Below are positions 41,364 through 53,466 of a DNA stretch of 64,000 nucleotides, piece after piece. The stretch's first letter is position 1. The number at the start of each line of letters is the position of its first letter. Source of the stretch: Tieghemiomyces parasiticus (lineage: Eukaryota > Kickxellomycota > Dimargaritomycetes > Dimargaritales > Dimargaritaceae); assembly GCA_027575765.1 (NCBI GenBank), contig JANBPT010000074.1, positions 1-64,000 of the forward strand, written 5' to 3'. A model generated the notes under the pieces. It was not told the origin of the DNA, made no database searches, and saw only the letters and a list, made by a program, of their open reading frames with translations. Position numbers and translations under genes: made by a program.

Positions 41364-42206
41364 ATGACCGACCCCGCCGACCAGCAAGAACTTCTCCGCC
41401 GGCGCCGTGAGGCCAGACAGCGTAAAATCAAGGCCCGCGGCACTGATCGCCTCTCCCAGATTAAGCACACCTTCACAACCACCGGCGATGCCACAGAAGT
41501 CCCTGCAGCGTCATCGTGGCCTAACTCGTCTGACCAGGTCTTGGAAGGCGTGGAGCCCGCTGCTACGCCCGTCCCGGCCGCGGCCCCTCCGCTATCCTCC
41601 TCCGACCCGACTGTCCCCCCGCCCACTCCACGCCGCGTCGCTACCACCGCCGGTCTCTCTACGCCTCGTTCGGAATTCCGCAACGCTACCCGTGTCGCCA
41701 CCGCGCCGTCGGTGCCCGCACCGCGGCTGCGGTCAACCTTCCAAGTTACACCCCGCCCCCTACTCCAATACCTGGGCGCCCTCCTGCCCATCCTAGTCCT
41801 CTTCGGCTACGCCCTGTTTGTCGAATGGTCCAACGATCGCGTGCTCGATTATTGGAATACCCGCTCGAAACTTGCTGCCCTGCTTGTCGAGCCGCCATCC
41901 CAAGTTCTCGGTGATTGGCATCACGCTGTGCCCCTCGTGTGGTACGCCCTCGGCCTCCAGGTCGCTTGGCTGGTCGGGGCGAGCGCCCTACCATCCGGTG
42001 CGACCGCCCTACGGACGGGTTGGCAGCCCCTGCTACCATCGGGGCTCCCCGTGGAGCTATTCCCGCCCACCATCCGTCCTTGGGCGCTACCGCTGACCCG
42101 TCTCCGTGTCCCCACCCTGCCGCTCGGTGGCCTGGTGGATACCGTGTGCTGGATCCTTCTCCTTACGGGGCTCGCATCTGTGTCAGCGACCCTGGCTTGG
42201 GTGTGA
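41364..42206 (+). CDS. GET2: Get2/CAML-like receptor subunit of the GET pathway
   Basis: This is a single exon of 280 residues from the ATG at 41364; an in-frame ATG at 41298 would add 22 leader-like residues and is disfavoured. Get2 with Get1 forms the ER receptor that releases tail-anchored proteins from Get3. The diagnostic part is the basic N-terminal motif (LLRRRREARQRKIKARGTDR), which in Get2 and CAML binds Get3. It is followed by about 120 Pro/Ser/Thr-rich disordered residues. The C-terminal half has three hydrophobic segments (LLQYLGALLPILVLFGYALF, HAVPLVWYALGLQVAWLVGA, and the final LVDTVCWILLLTGLASVSAT), matching the three Get2 transmembrane helices. Sequence conservation in this family is low outside the basic motif, so the call rests on layout plus motif. 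Confidence 0.75.
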   Translation: MTDPADQQELLRRRREARQRKIKARGTDRLSQIKHTFTTTGDATEVPAASSWPNSSDQVLEGVEPAATPVPAAAPPLSSSDPTVPPPTPRRVATTAGLSTPRSEFRNATRVATAPSVPAPRLRSTFQVTPRPLLQYLGALLPILVLFGYALFVEWSNDRVLDYWNTRSKLAALLVEPPSQVLGDWHHAVPLVWYALGLQVAWLVGASALPSGATALRTGWQPLLPSGLPVELFPPTIRPWALPLTRLRVPTLPLGGLVDTVCWILLLTGLASVSATLAWV

Positions 42207-42451
42207 ACTTCCTGCGGCCCCCTGTCACAGCCTTGTATAGACTTACGTTCGTCTCGTCATATCCCCCGCCCCATGAATGGTCCGCCCTGTCAACTGTTAA
42301 TTTAGGATGGATTAAAACTGACACCCAATGCCGCTGTATTGACCGCCCAAAACCCATGTCTCAAACTCCAAAATGTCCAGACGATGATACATATTGTGAG
42401 GTTTACTGTGAAAGGTGTACGAGGATGTGGGGTGACGTTGGGTCTCGCGGT

Positions 42452-43071
42452 TCAAGTTGACGGTGCGGGTCCCTCGGCCACGGTTTCGGTGAAATGCTTA
42501 TAAACCTCTTCTAAATTACCATCACCCACCGGGATGTTGGCCTGGGTTGCATCGTCTGGCGATGATGAATATTCGGGCGGTCACATGGAGGCGGGAAAGT
42601 TAGGCCGGCAGAGTAGAGGGCGAAGGGGGTACTCCGCAGACCACTGCGTCCTTGGACCGCAATACCTGGGGGGGGGAGCGACAGTGGCGGCCACTTACCA
42701 AAAACAACGTTGATGCCCTCGTCCCACCCGGTCCCTAGTCGGCCTACGGAGAAGTGGACCTGTGGGTTACTGAACTGTAGTCGAGGCACGATGGTCTCAG
42801 CGAATTGCCTGGGCCGCGGGGCGACAGGAAGAAGGGTGAGGAGGGCGATATGCGGAGCCGCGTTAGGGTTAAGCTCTACGAATGGCAGGTGTCAGGGGAT
42901 TCACAGCACAAACGGTCGTTCTGTGACCAAGTGTGCTTACTTTGCAGTGATGTTCCCGCCTTTCTTTGGGAACTGGACGGCGATCTCGGCCACCGTCTTG
43001 GGTAGGGCCACAGCGCCCGGACCGGTGATCAGGTTCTTGACGACTTTTTGGACGCGCAGCGGGAGGGACAT
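42452..43071 (-). CDS. Mitoribosomal protein, L51/S25/CI-B8 family (MRP49/mL61-like)
   Basis: Three exons, complement(join(42452..42555, 42699..42808, 42941..43071)), encode 114 residues with all phases matching. The core pattern is that of the small thioredoxin-like L51/S25/CI-B8 domain: a beta strand (TVAEIAVQFPKKGG), then ITAKQFAETIVPRLQFSNPQ crossing the first intron, and VHFSVGRL. A last strand ends NVVFDD. An extended N-terminus with LRVQKVVKNLITGPG fits fungal MRP49 (mL61) best. mS25 and the complex I subunit NDUFA2 share the fold and are alternatives; the Ile-Val-Pro-Arg-Leu-Gln-Phe-x-Asn-Pro stretch favours the ribosomal proteins. It would act in the mitochondrial ribosome. The acidic C-terminal tail is not conserved. 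Each donor is GTAAG. Confidence 0.68.
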
Positions 43072-43576
43072 GGCGACGAGGTTGAAGAGAACGTGGAGGA
43101 ATTAAGCGTACGGATCAGAGCCGGGTAAAGCTTGAGAGGTGGAAGGCAGACAATTAGGGACAAATGTACAGATGTTTAAAAACGTGATAGCCAGCGCAAG
43201 GTCAGTTTGACAAGGCACCGAGATCGCCCATGACCCCGTTGAATGTGTGGGCATGTGGAGGGGGGGGAGTTCCGGTAGTGTCAAGTGTGGTAGGACGGGT
43301 GTGATTTTTTTGGTGTGCCGGGCACACGGTCCCCGTATTGTTCTTACCAACCCTTGGCTCTGTTCTGGTAGATTTCGGTATTGAACAGCCTAGAATGTAA
43401 TAGTTAGGGGGACCGCTGGCGGTATCTCATCGGGCTCCTTAAATCAATCGCATCTGTATCCCCAGAGGCCAGGCTAAAAGCAACGTCAGCTGGTCATCTC
43501 GATTCGATCTTTTATTGACGGGCTAGGTACGGTAACATCTACAGCGTCTAACTTCATATTCTATCATCCCCCGCGT
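43072..43576. other. Short region between the mitoribosomal gene and the Dop1 3' end
   Basis: It holds the promoter of the mitoribosomal gene and the Dop1 3' flank. A minus-strand block at about 43389-43347 lies between a CATTCTAG acceptor and a GTAAGA donor and reads LFNTEIYQNRAKGW. It could be a 5' UTR exon or a piece of a tiny unassembled gene. Confidence 0.3.
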
Positions 43577-46500
43577 TTAGGGCCCCGCGACGGCATCATT
43601 GAGTACCGCCGTCCCCGCGGGCTCCGTGTCGTAGATCGTGGTGAAAAGTAGATCATCGGCTAGACGTGCCTCGATGAAGGGTAGGTCCGGGCAGGCCAGG
43701 GCGTATGTGGCCTCGTAGGCGTACACGCTGATGTTGTGCACGAACGGTTCCAGATCGCGAAGAGACCGGATGGCGCCCATGGTGAGTAAGGGTCGCCGGC
43801 GTGGCGGCGTAGGTCCCGACGGTAGATAGTCCTGAATCGAGGTAGGCCAGGTAGGAGACCCCGCCGAAAACACGTCCAACTCGGCACTCATTCGATCAAT
43901 TAGGGCCACGCCCGTACGGCGCGCCCCGTACAGGGCCTCCATCGTGTCGGTGACGAAGATCCACTGATGTAGCTGAAACTCGGCGGGGGCCAGTACAAGC
44001 AGCAGGTCGAGGAACTTGCAGGCGGCTAGAAAGCGGGCGGTCAGGTCGGCCGGGGCCGTCAGGTCGGTCGCCAGTACCCGGGAGCAGAGGCGGAGCAGGT
44101 CAGTGAGCAGGACCGGCCAGAGAGTGGCCAGGTACCGCCCGGTGACCCGGCGCAGTAGGACGCGGAGGCACAGGTACACCTCGACGTGCACCAGTGCGGG
44201 CAGACGTGGGAGCTTGAGCAGGTCCACCAGTTTCTCCTGGATGCCAGGAAGCACGGCGGTATACTGGTCGCACGCGCCGCTGTACAGTATGAAGGCCAGC
44301 TTCCGCACCAGAAGGGCCTGGGCGACGGTCTCAGCCTCACGGTTAGCAAAGAGGTGGGACGCTGGAGCGGCGCTAATCCGGGTCAGGAGGTCACCCAGGC
44401 GCGTCCGCTCGGCGGCGGCCACCGTACCGACCAGCCGCCGCCAGTGCCCCAGGACCCGACGAGTCATACCGTACTGGACAAAGAAACCGGGTGCGTCAGC
44501 GAAGTGGTCCCAAACCTCACGGCGGTAGCTGCGCAGCAGGGTGGTCGGGTGGCGGGCTAGTGCCGCCAATAGGGCCACAACGCGGTGAGCCAGAAGGTAA
44601 GGCAAGGCGAGCGCGGCGGGGGCCCGGTCCGGGTGGACAGGTTGGCCACGGACCACGAGTACCGGTGCCAGCGGCCAGCGGCCCCGCAGGAACGGACCGG
44701 CAATGTGGTTCACGACAGCGGCGGCCAAACTTTGGAGCCGTTCCGGTTCTGGCACAATGGTGGGCCCAAGCGTCATGATCGGATCGGCTAGAAGCGCCAG
44801 GAGGTCACCGGCCAGTTGAGCGTCCGATGTCCGGAAGCTCGGCACAGGTTCCGTCGCACTCGCGGCGGCTTCTCCGCGGGTACTGCCGTCGAGCAGCCGG
44901 CCGGCCAGGGCAATGCTAGCATCCGCCAATCGGTAGTAGGCATCGTGCAGGGAAACGCCATCGGGGGTTTGGAGCACAGTCGGATGGGGTCGACACTGAC
45001 GCAGGAAGGCGGTTAGCACTCGCAAGCCAGCCACGCGGGCGGCACGCTGCGGGTGGGGCGGGGAGGCCAGCAAGGACCGGGTATAGGCTAGAATGCGGGG
45101 TAGCACCTCGCGGAGCGCTCCGGCGTCATCGAACGCTGTAGTGGCTAGATATGCCACGGCGAACCGTCCGAGCGCCAAATCGGTGAGGTGGGGACTGGTC
45201 GCGGTGTAGTAAGGCGTTTCGCTAGGCGGAATCGGGAGCGGAGGCTGCAGATGCGGGGGAACGTCGCCCAGTCCACGGACAGCGGCAGCATCGAGGGCCA
45301 GACCCAAGGTGACCGCCGGGGTGAACCCTGGTACGGTGTGCAACAACTCGACGGCCCGGTTCCGTTGCGGGGGCCGCGCCGAAGTCGCAGGTTCTTCGTC
45401 ACCTTGCTCCCCAAGGGTGTCGTCCAGCTCGTAGTGATCCTTCTCCTCATTTTCCGGGAGCTGCCGTTCGTCCTTGCGGGCCAGCGGGGCCGTCCAGTCC
45501 GCACCCCGATTATCACGGAACCAGGTTTCCACTGCACTTTCGAACACAGCGGTGGGGGCGACGGCGGCTAGGCGTGCCACCAGGGAGTGGACCCGAGCAA
45601 CTACGGTCGCGTCGGCTGGGGGATCGGGCGATTTGGTGGGAGCAGTCAGGTCAAGTAGGACACGGAGGATCGACGGCAGCTCAGCCAGGACCACGGCGCG
45701 CGCGGGTACCGACGGGGTGGCACTCGAAGCGGTGGTATTCGCGCCGGCAGACGGGTCGGGTCCGGTACTAAACACCGTGGCGACGGCATCGGCGAGGAAG
45801 CGTAATCCGCCACTGGAGGTGGATCGCCCTGGCGCAGGTGCCCGGGTACCCGGAGCGTCGGCCGTCACCTCCGGATCCACAGGGCCCAGAGCGGCAGTGG
45901 CTACTAGGCTGCCTGACCGGCCTTTTGTTCCGCGGCGGGTGGTAAGGGCGTCGTAGACGCCAGCCTGGAGCCACCCGGGCGGTACGGGGGAGGGGGCGTC
46001 GTCACTGACTGTCGGGTCAGTGAGGCTAAACAGTAGCAAATGCTCCAGCCCGTCTAGGTAAGTGAGTACACGGGCGGCGGGGGCGGGTGTGAGCCGATCC
46101 GGTGCGGTAGAATCAGTCCGGGTAGGCGGGGACGTGGCCGGATTACCCTGGGGGGCCGGTAGAAACGAAAACGGAGCGGCAGGGGCGCCGGTTGGTGGCG
46201 AAAGGGTCAGGGCAGGGCACGTCAGGCGGAGGTCCGATCGCGCCTCCTTCAGCAACAGGCAGAGCAGGACCGCGGCGGGCCAGAGCGTACGCCCGAAGGC
46301 TGGTCGGAAATGGGCCAGGGCCAATCCCAAAAAGTCGACCCAGGAGCGTAGCACGCAGCGGTTAGCCGGTCGACTCAAGGCATCCAGCAACGTCCGGGTC
46401 AGCAGCGGACCCGAAGTGGAAGCGGTACTGGCAGTAGAAGATGTCGGCCCAGGGGCCACGGCGGCCACAGTCTCCCCCGCAGTCGGGCGATACAGCGCGG

Positions 46501-49500
46501 CAAGGGCTAGGCGGTTACCTCCGCTCACCGTTCGGTCCAGGTTTACGGCGGCCAACTGACGGGCAGCCTCGGCGGGCGACCGGTCGGTCGGCCCAAAGTG
46601 GGGCGGGGCGGCCCAGAGGGCAAGCAGCAGGCGGAGGAGGTCAGGCTGGGGGTCGAGGTCGGCGCGGGTGACGCTGCCACTCAACGCGGTGACAACCACG
46701 TCGGCGGCTCCAAAGGAGACGGACGGGGGCATGTGTGGGGCCAGAGTGACTAGGGCAGTGGTCAGGCGCAGGGCGGCCGGGCGCACCCGGGTGTGCCCAT
46801 CCCCGCGGGCGACCGCGTAACGTAGAGCCAGCTCAAGGTAGGCGTCATAGTAGGTGAGTAGTTCCGCGGCCGGCCGCCAAGCGTGGGCCCCAGCTAACGA
46901 ACGGCAGAGCCGCGGTGTAAGAGGAGTGCGTAGCAGCCAGTCGAGCAAAGGGGCACCCGCGGTGCTACAGAGTCGACGGGTCTGGTCGAGGGCGTAGCCG
47001 AGCTGGGCGCCGTTGACGGGCTGGCGGTAGATGAGTCCCTCCGCGGTTGCCTCGCAGTGTCCGCTGGGGTCCTGGGCGAGGAGATTGAGCAGGGCGGTGG
47101 CCAATCGGGCCGGATGGCCCACCTGGTCGCGTACCCAGGCTTCGGCCGCGCGATATAGCGCGCCCGCCCCTTCATCGCTCAGGGGGTCGAGGGCCAGTAG
47201 GGCGAGGCGGGCGTAGGCTGGCCGGTCGGGCTCGGGGTCAGAGGCGTGGGCCCAGAAGGCCGCAAAGCAAGCCAGCGCGGCCTCTCGCTCGCGGTCGGGG
47301 CCGGGGGCTGCCAGGCAGCTGCGCAGGGCGGCCTCCAGCTGGTCGACCCCCACCACCCCCCCCAGTCGGACCAAGGCCTGTACGACAGCAACGTGGTGCG
47401 AGGCGTAGGCCGGGGCCAGGAAGCGCCATAAGGCTGACACCAGGGCGTCTAGTGGGGTGTCGGCGGACAAGGCGGTCGACGGCAGTGACCCGGCGGCGAC
47501 GGCGTCCAGGGCCCAAGCGAGGTGACCCGCCGCCGTGGCCGGATCGTTAGTACGACGAACGGTGGCGAGGAGACGTGGCAGCAGGGTTGGACAGCACCGG
47601 GCCAGGCGTGCGGCGTCGCGTGGTGGACCGGAGGTGTCCAGGGCGGCGTAAAGTCGAGCGGTTGCGGGGTGCGTCGCGGGATGGTCACGGTAGGCCACGA
47701 GAACAGGGGCCAGGGCCGCTCGGAGGCCATCGGCCAATGTGACCGCAGTCGGTGGTGCGGGGATAGCGGCGATGAGACCGTCCAGGACGCGGCGAACCTG
47801 GTCGCGTGGGAGAGGCGGTGCTACTTCCACCTCGGCGTCGGGCCCATCGGTCCAGCTTGTGTTGGTTACCGAGTAGAAGCGGCCCACGGCAGCGGTTAGC
47901 GAATGGGTTGTTGGGTTACCGTTAGCGGGTCGGGTGGCGTCAGGTGACGTCTGCTCCGGTACGGCCGGGAGGAGGCCGTGGATGGCATCGAGTTCCGCAA
48001 CCAATGCGGTCGGGGCCGCCAGGGCGAGCAAGTCGTGTAACCAAGTTAAAATGCCGGTTACTTGCTCCGGTGGAGGGACCTCGGTCTCGAGCCGGTCGGC
48101 CAGGAAACCCAGCGTGCCGGCCACTACTAGGGGCGCATGCACGGCCCGCGTTTCGGCGTCCCGGGCGTAGAGCTCGCCTACCAGAAAGGTCAGCCCGGGC
48201 CACGGATCGGCTGCGGCCAGGGGGTCGTCGAGGGTCCGCCCGACAGTGCCCAGGGCCCAGGCCCACACAAGGTACGGGTCGACCGTCTCGAACAACATGC
48301 GTACCGCCGGACGGGTAGACTGTAGTGAAGTAGCGTGATAGCGCCGGGCGGCAGTCACCGTGTCTGGGACCAGGGCGCGGACGAGGGGGACCCCGATTTC
48401 GGAGCGGTCTAGCAGGGACACCAGAATACGGAAGGGCCGCTGGCGCACCGCGTCGTCCGGGTCCGTGGTCACGAGCATGGCCCGTAGTGCCTTGACCAGG
48501 GGCCGCTGCACTCGGCTGGAAAAGTGGACCTGACGGTCGACGCGGGTCTCGGCGGGCCCCAACAGCCAGGCGTAGAGTCGACGGTTTAGGGACATGTCGC
48601 GGCGCAGGACAACCTCAGCGGCGGCGGCTAACAGTAGTGGAGCGTCGTCGCCAGCCACCAGGTCCGCCGCCAAGGGAAGATGGGTCACCAGAAGGTCTAG
48701 AGTAGCCCGCTGGACCAGAGGCTGGCTGTCGCGCAGGCTAGCGGCCAGGGCATGAACCAGGAGGGTGGGATCATCCCCAACCACGAAAGCCATATCCTCC
48801 CGCTGGGTCGAGCGGGGTAGGCGGCGGCTCAGGTAATGTAGGGCGGCCGTGCGGAGGTCCGGAGCTGTTATGAGCCCGAGAAAGAGGGCCTGGTAAAAGT
48901 AGGGTGCCTCGACCCCGTGGCTGACCGCGTCCAACAAGCGCAAGGTCTGGTCGAAAAACTCGTTGCCTTCCTCCTCGAGACCGGGAAGCAGGGCTAGGAC
49001 CAGGCCCTTGACGCAGGCTCGTAGGCGCGTCTTGAGGGGCAGATAGTGGACCTCATAGATGGTGAGGAGCGAGGGCTGGTGGGCCGGGGGTGGAAGGCGA
49101 AGGTCAGGTGAACGCAGGTTGAGCCAAGTGGCAAATCGGTGGAGGGAGGGGGCGGAGGGAGGGGTTGAACAGACAGCTGTTCAGACGGAGATGTTGACCG
49201 CACCGCTGGGCTTTACCTTGGCCGACATGGCGGCATGTTTGAGAAACGGGAAGAGGCCGTAGGAGTAGAGAGGGAGATCCTCAGCCAGTTGGTCGGTCTG
49301 GGTAGGGTGGGCGGAGGTGAGAGCGTTGGATGGCGTTAGATCGGCCAAGTAGGTGGTATTTGTTCGTCGATATGGGACACGGCTCCCGTAACGGGCAGGG
49401 CGCCGCCCTGGACTGCCAACGGACGGGGAGGTGGTACCAGGCTAGGAGGGACTTACGCCTATCTTTTGCAAAATGAACGCGTACAGCTCCAAAGTCTTTT

Positions 49501-49978
49501 GATGCACCCCGGTCGGGAGAGCCGGGTTAAGACATTGCGCCAGCCGCTTGGCCACCGTTTCCTTAGCGGGGATGACGGCGAACTGCGGGTACGTTTGGAA
49601 GGCCTGCGAAGAGGTGGCGGAGGGGACGATGGACGGGACGATGGAGAAGGTGAGCAAGCGGTGTTGGCCGGAGGTGGGGGTCGAGGCCGGAGGCTAGTTG
49701 TTCGCCAACCTACCTTGGTCAGTTTAGCAAGGAACGCGGTCACGTCCGCCCACTCGCTAATGTAGTCAAACGACTGTAGGCAGCGCTCCACCAGTTGAGC
49801 GTACTTGGCGTACTTGGGGTCAGCCGCGTGGTCTTGCATCGGTGTGGGTGGAGCAGTACGCATGCGATACGGAGAAGGTTAGTGGAAGGGAGGCCGGTTC
49901 GCGGATGAGGTAGCGCCCGGTCCTCGCACGGCGTTTTAGCAGTGTCGGTCACTTACCATCGGCGCGGGTCGGCGGCAT
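43577..49978 (-). CDS. DOP1: Dopey/Dop1 family endomembrane protein
   Basis: Five exons, complement(join(43577..49075, 49217..49297, 49457..49603, 49714..49832, 49957..49978)), give 1955 residues with every phase matching. The first coding exon has 22 b. Dop1 works with Mon2 and the Neo1 flippase in endosome-Golgi transport and polarity. The N-terminal Dopey domain is strongly conserved and spread over the small exons: DPKYAKYAQLVERCLQSFDY, SEWADVTAFLAKLTK, FAVIPAKETVAKRLAQCLNP, ALPTGVHQKTLELYAFI, AEDLPLYSYGLFPFLKHAAM, IYEVHYLPLKTRLR, GLEEEGNEFFDQTLRLLD. The remaining 1700 residues are Ala/Leu-rich helical repeats, interrupted by acidic and Ser/Thr-rich disordered stretches near residues 900-1200. 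The C-terminal part ends with conserved-looking hydrophobic helices. It is somewhat larger than yeast Dop1 (about 1700). Confidence 0.92.
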
Positions 49979-50550
49979 GGTGCGATGAGGGTAAGGCGGG
50001 GAGCGCGGGCAAGGGATGGGTGGGGCATAGGGGAAATGGGTGGGCAAGTGACAATGACCGGAGGGGCGCACCCCCCCCCCCCCTCCCCGCCTCTCGTGGC
50101 TGACGGCCGGTGGTGGCATCTCGAAGGGTTGCCTGGCTGGGGGATGGCAGCGCGAGGGGAGCGTTGGGCCGGGCCGCAGCCCTGGGTTTGGCGAAGGAGG
50201 CGGAGTGGATAGCTCTAGCGGTATCCTTGTGAACGCCCTGGCTCCTTAAGACTTTGTCAAGACTCCCCTGCTCGTTGTTTCGCTGGCCGGCTTGGCCGCG
50301 GCCCAAACGGAGCTTAGCCTTGTAACTTGGCACTAGACGACTGGGCACCCCGCTACCCTACCTTGGGCGACGGCACCTAGCGTGTATTGACCGGCGGGTG
50401 TGTGTGTGTGTGTAGTCTGCTTCCCTATAACAGCCGTCGAGCACGCTTCCGGACCTCAAGTGGCACCTGTCCCAGCAAGTATAGCCACCCTTGCTACGCC
50501 GTCCATCCGTTCCGGTTCGCATTCCCTCATCCCTCCCACGATCTTCGCCC
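49979..50550. other. Divergent promoter region of Dop1 and EBP
   Basis: The starts of Dop1 (-) and EBP (+) are 572 b apart. A poly-C run (about 50.07 kb) and a GT microsatellite are the only distinct elements. No TATA box stands out. Confidence 0.5.
50398..50413 (+). repeat. (TG)n microsatellite upstream of EBP
   Basis: About eight TG units lie 138 b before the EBP start codon, within the Dop1-EBP shared promoter. Confidence 0.85.
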
Positions 50551-51204
50551 ATGGCCCACCCTTACTACCCTACCAGCCTCGCCTTGCCGCTCTATACCCC
50601 GGCCGGGTGGCCGAGCCACTGGGCGTACTTTGCCTTCGGTCTGGCTCTGGCTGCCGTGCTCGGCGCTGCCGCGGGTGTGGCCTACCAGGTTCGCCCCGCA
50701 CTTGGCCGGTGTGAACGCCTCATCTTTCTGTGGTTCATCCTGAGTGCGACTATCCACCTGGTGCTCGAGGGCTACTACGTCGTCTACCACGCTAGCCTAG
50801 CCGGCCGGGCTTCGGTGCTCGCCGAGTTGTGGAAGGAGTACGCCCGGGCTGACTCGCGCTACCTCACCTCCGACGGCGCCGTACTTGGGATCGAGGCCTT
50901 AACAGCCTTTGTCGAGGGGCCTGCTCTGTTGGGGGCAGCCTACGCCCTGGCCGTACGGTCCCCGCACCGCCACCTGCTACAACTCACCATCTCACTCGGG
51001 CAGCTCTATGGCAGTTTAGTATACCTTTTCACCATGTGGTATGACGACTGGCGGTACATGTCACCCCATCCTTACTATTTCTATGTGACATTCGCTGCCA
51101 TGAACAGTCCCTGGGTGATCGTGCCAGTCCTACTGATGACCCAGTCCTGGCGCGCTCTTGCCCGCGCGGTGGCCACTATTACGGCCGTCCGCAAGTCGGC
51201 CTAG
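50551..51204 (+). CDS. EBP: EBP-type sterol delta8-delta7 isomerase (EXPERA family)
   Basis: This is a single exon of 217 residues, close to human EBP (230). EBP moves the C8 double bond of sterol intermediates to C7 in the ER membrane. The EXPERA fold is visible as hydrophobic segments: YFAFGLALAAVLGAAAGVAY, LIFLWFILSATIHLVLEGYY, the region with GIEALTAFVEGPALLGAAYA, HLLQLTISLGQLYGSLVYLF, and YVTFAAMNSPWVIVPVLLM. The residues known to matter in EBP are present: His and Glu in TIHLVLEG and Glu in the AFVEGP segment. MWYDDW, YYFYVTF and NSPWVIVP are family-specific. Most Dikarya use the unrelated Erg2 for this step; I cannot tell whether Erg2 also exists elsewhere in this genome. The start at 50551 (CCCATGG context) is preferred over an in-frame ATG 60 b upstream. 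Confidence 0.92.
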   Translation: MAHPYYPTSLALPLYTPAGWPSHWAYFAFGLALAAVLGAAAGVAYQVRPALGRCERLIFLWFILSATIHLVLEGYYVVYHASLAGRASVLAELWKEYARADSRYLTSDGAVLGIEALTAFVEGPALLGAAYALAVRSPHRHLLQLTISLGQLYGSLVYLFTMWYDDWRYMSPHPYYFYVTFAAMNSPWVIVPVLLMTQSWRALARAVATITAVRKSA

Positions 51205-51348
51205 GCACCATCATCAAGGGGGGGGGGCTGGAATACCCACCGTTGCCTGCGACCCTTATATTTGCACACCGTTCTATTCGCACCCGCCCAACGAGCAATT
51301 AAGGCCGTAACGCACCAGTCCATATCCCACCTGGCGAATAGGCTGGGT

Positions 51349-51354
51349 AATAAA
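51349..51354 (+). terminator. AATAAA polyadenylation signal for EBP
   Basis: AATAAA occurs about 145 b after the EBP stop codon on the sense strand. Confidence 0.4.
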
Positions 51355-51835
51355 TGAATGCAACCGCTGGCAGTTGGGTTCCTTCACGATAGTTACGTCG
51401 CCACCTCATTAGCATTGCTCATCAACTGCCGGGGAGGAAGGCCGGTCGGGCTCTACGTTATACTGCCCGTATTCTCCTCCTTACACGGCATGGACAGGCC
51501 AGTTGTGAGATGGACTGGACCAGATGGCAAGTTGACAAAATCACAATTCGAAGTGATATGTCTGGTAAGCCCTCTAGCGTTGATGTTAAACCAATCCGCC
51601 CTTCTGAAGTTCCGGGGCTTACACGTTAACACGGACTAAAGACCCATGCGCGGAGACGATGGTCTGGGAAGAGTGGAAGGCGACCAGAGGTTGGAAGACA
51701 GGCTAATGCTACTGCCCCCCCCGACATCCACGGCTGCATCTGCCCGTTCCGTGAGGCGGGATGGCACCGGTGTGCCAGACGGTAAATTTGGCCATGGTCA
51801 TTGCCAACGGACCTATCGTCACGGGTCGATGTTGG

Positions 51836-51848
51836 TATATATATATAT
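51836..51848. repeat. (TA)n microsatellite
   Basis: About six TA units in intergenic DNA. Confidence 0.8.
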
Positions 51849-53431
51849 GGTGGGTCGAGATGTAACCTCGGTAGTGAGCAAAATTGACCAGTGCCTTTTT
51901 TTTTCTAGTATACTCCTTCCAACCAACCACTACCCCTTCTGACCAACTACCAGGTTAGCTATGATAGGCCTTCAACCTCTCACCTGATCGGTCCTCCGGG
52001 TGAGGGGTTTGACATGGCCCTCACCCAAACTGATAGGGACCCTCTCGAGCATCTGGTTTTGATGGTGGCCTAGAACCCATGTGTGCGGTCGCCAGACGCT
52101 GTGACTAGCCCACTACAATTGTAGCTCACCCCCATTACCTTGCGTACCGCGTGGCAGGCTGTGGCCTTTCGGGCCGGTTTACGAACCGGCGGATCAGCAG
52201 GTGCATACCTGGCCGCCGAGTAGGCACCAGCTGTCGCCCTTGCCACTGTGTTTAAGCATACCCTGATGTACTCTACTACCCACAATGCCAACTGGGCCGA
52301 CAAGGGTATCCTAGCCGCCTGGCCTTCGCTCGCCATACCCCGGGCTGGTCGTCGCTGGCTATACGCTAAATTATGAGGCAATAGCTACTGGCCGATGCTG
52401 TCGCGCCAGTTTGGCGGTTTACCCCCCCCCGTTTACTCGGTGTATTGAAACCTCTATCGGATCACGGGTAGGGTAATTGGTCCTCATCTATCGTTGCTCC
52501 ATCACCAGAGTGTCGAAGGGAGCGGCAGAATCGCAATACATAATAGATGAGGGCGAGGGTTGACGGCGTCGTGAACAGCCAAGCGTCGCACACGAACATT
52601 AATTAAACGGCCCGGAGCAACTGAGTGTGATATCCCGCTTACGTTATTCCATCTGAGATTACAGCCTTCTGTGATCACCCAAGTCACACATGTATGAGCC
52701 ATAGCCTTACCGGACCGATCCCGTAGACCAGACGGTGGGGCTCGCCCCTTACGTTAAAATTTGGAATTCTGGCTATTAAAATTAGGACTGCAATGTACAA
52801 TCCCGACATGTACAGCTAACCATGCTAATGCCGACACACATACGGACCCTTAAGCAGTCCAATCTTACCAACAGCTGAACCCTCATCCCCTCCCAATACC
52901 CTATATCGCAACATTGCCAAGTTTCATAACATTTAACTCGACAACGAAAACCACCCGGCGTTCCCTGTCATTTCCATATCTCCCCCTGGTCGCTAGATCT
53001 CGTGACGATCGGGCCGGCGAGCACAGAATGGTTTCTGTTGCAGCGGGCCGATCCGAAAGATCACCAATCTTCCCATTTCCCCACGTATATCGAAGCCGGT
53101 GCGCACACCTGGTCTAACCACCACTCAGGCGAGCGGGGCAGCCAAGTATTTGGGATTAGGGAAGGAAATGTCATCTGAAATGGCGGGTCACGCAAGTTAG
53201 TCGATCAATATTGCACCGGCCTGGACAACTACTATTCGGGATCAACGGCCGCTCCTTTTCGCTCCTCCTTTCACCCCCTCCCTCTGGCGACGACCTGCTA
53301 ACCTACCGCTGACGGGTCACTTCTGGTGCATCCCAGACCGTACTTATGGCTATAGGTGGCCCTGCATGGACCGACAGGGGCAGTCCTTATCCAGCGCGAC
53401 CTAAACTAGATCGTCATGAGGCGCTAATCTC

Positions 53432-53466
53432 TTCCCTCCTCCCCCTCCTCCTCCTCCTCCTCCTCG
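53432..53466 (+). repeat. CTC/TCC trinucleotide-like run
   Basis: A pyrimidine-only run dominated by CTC units lies about 600 b before the exonuclease start. Confidence 0.7.
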
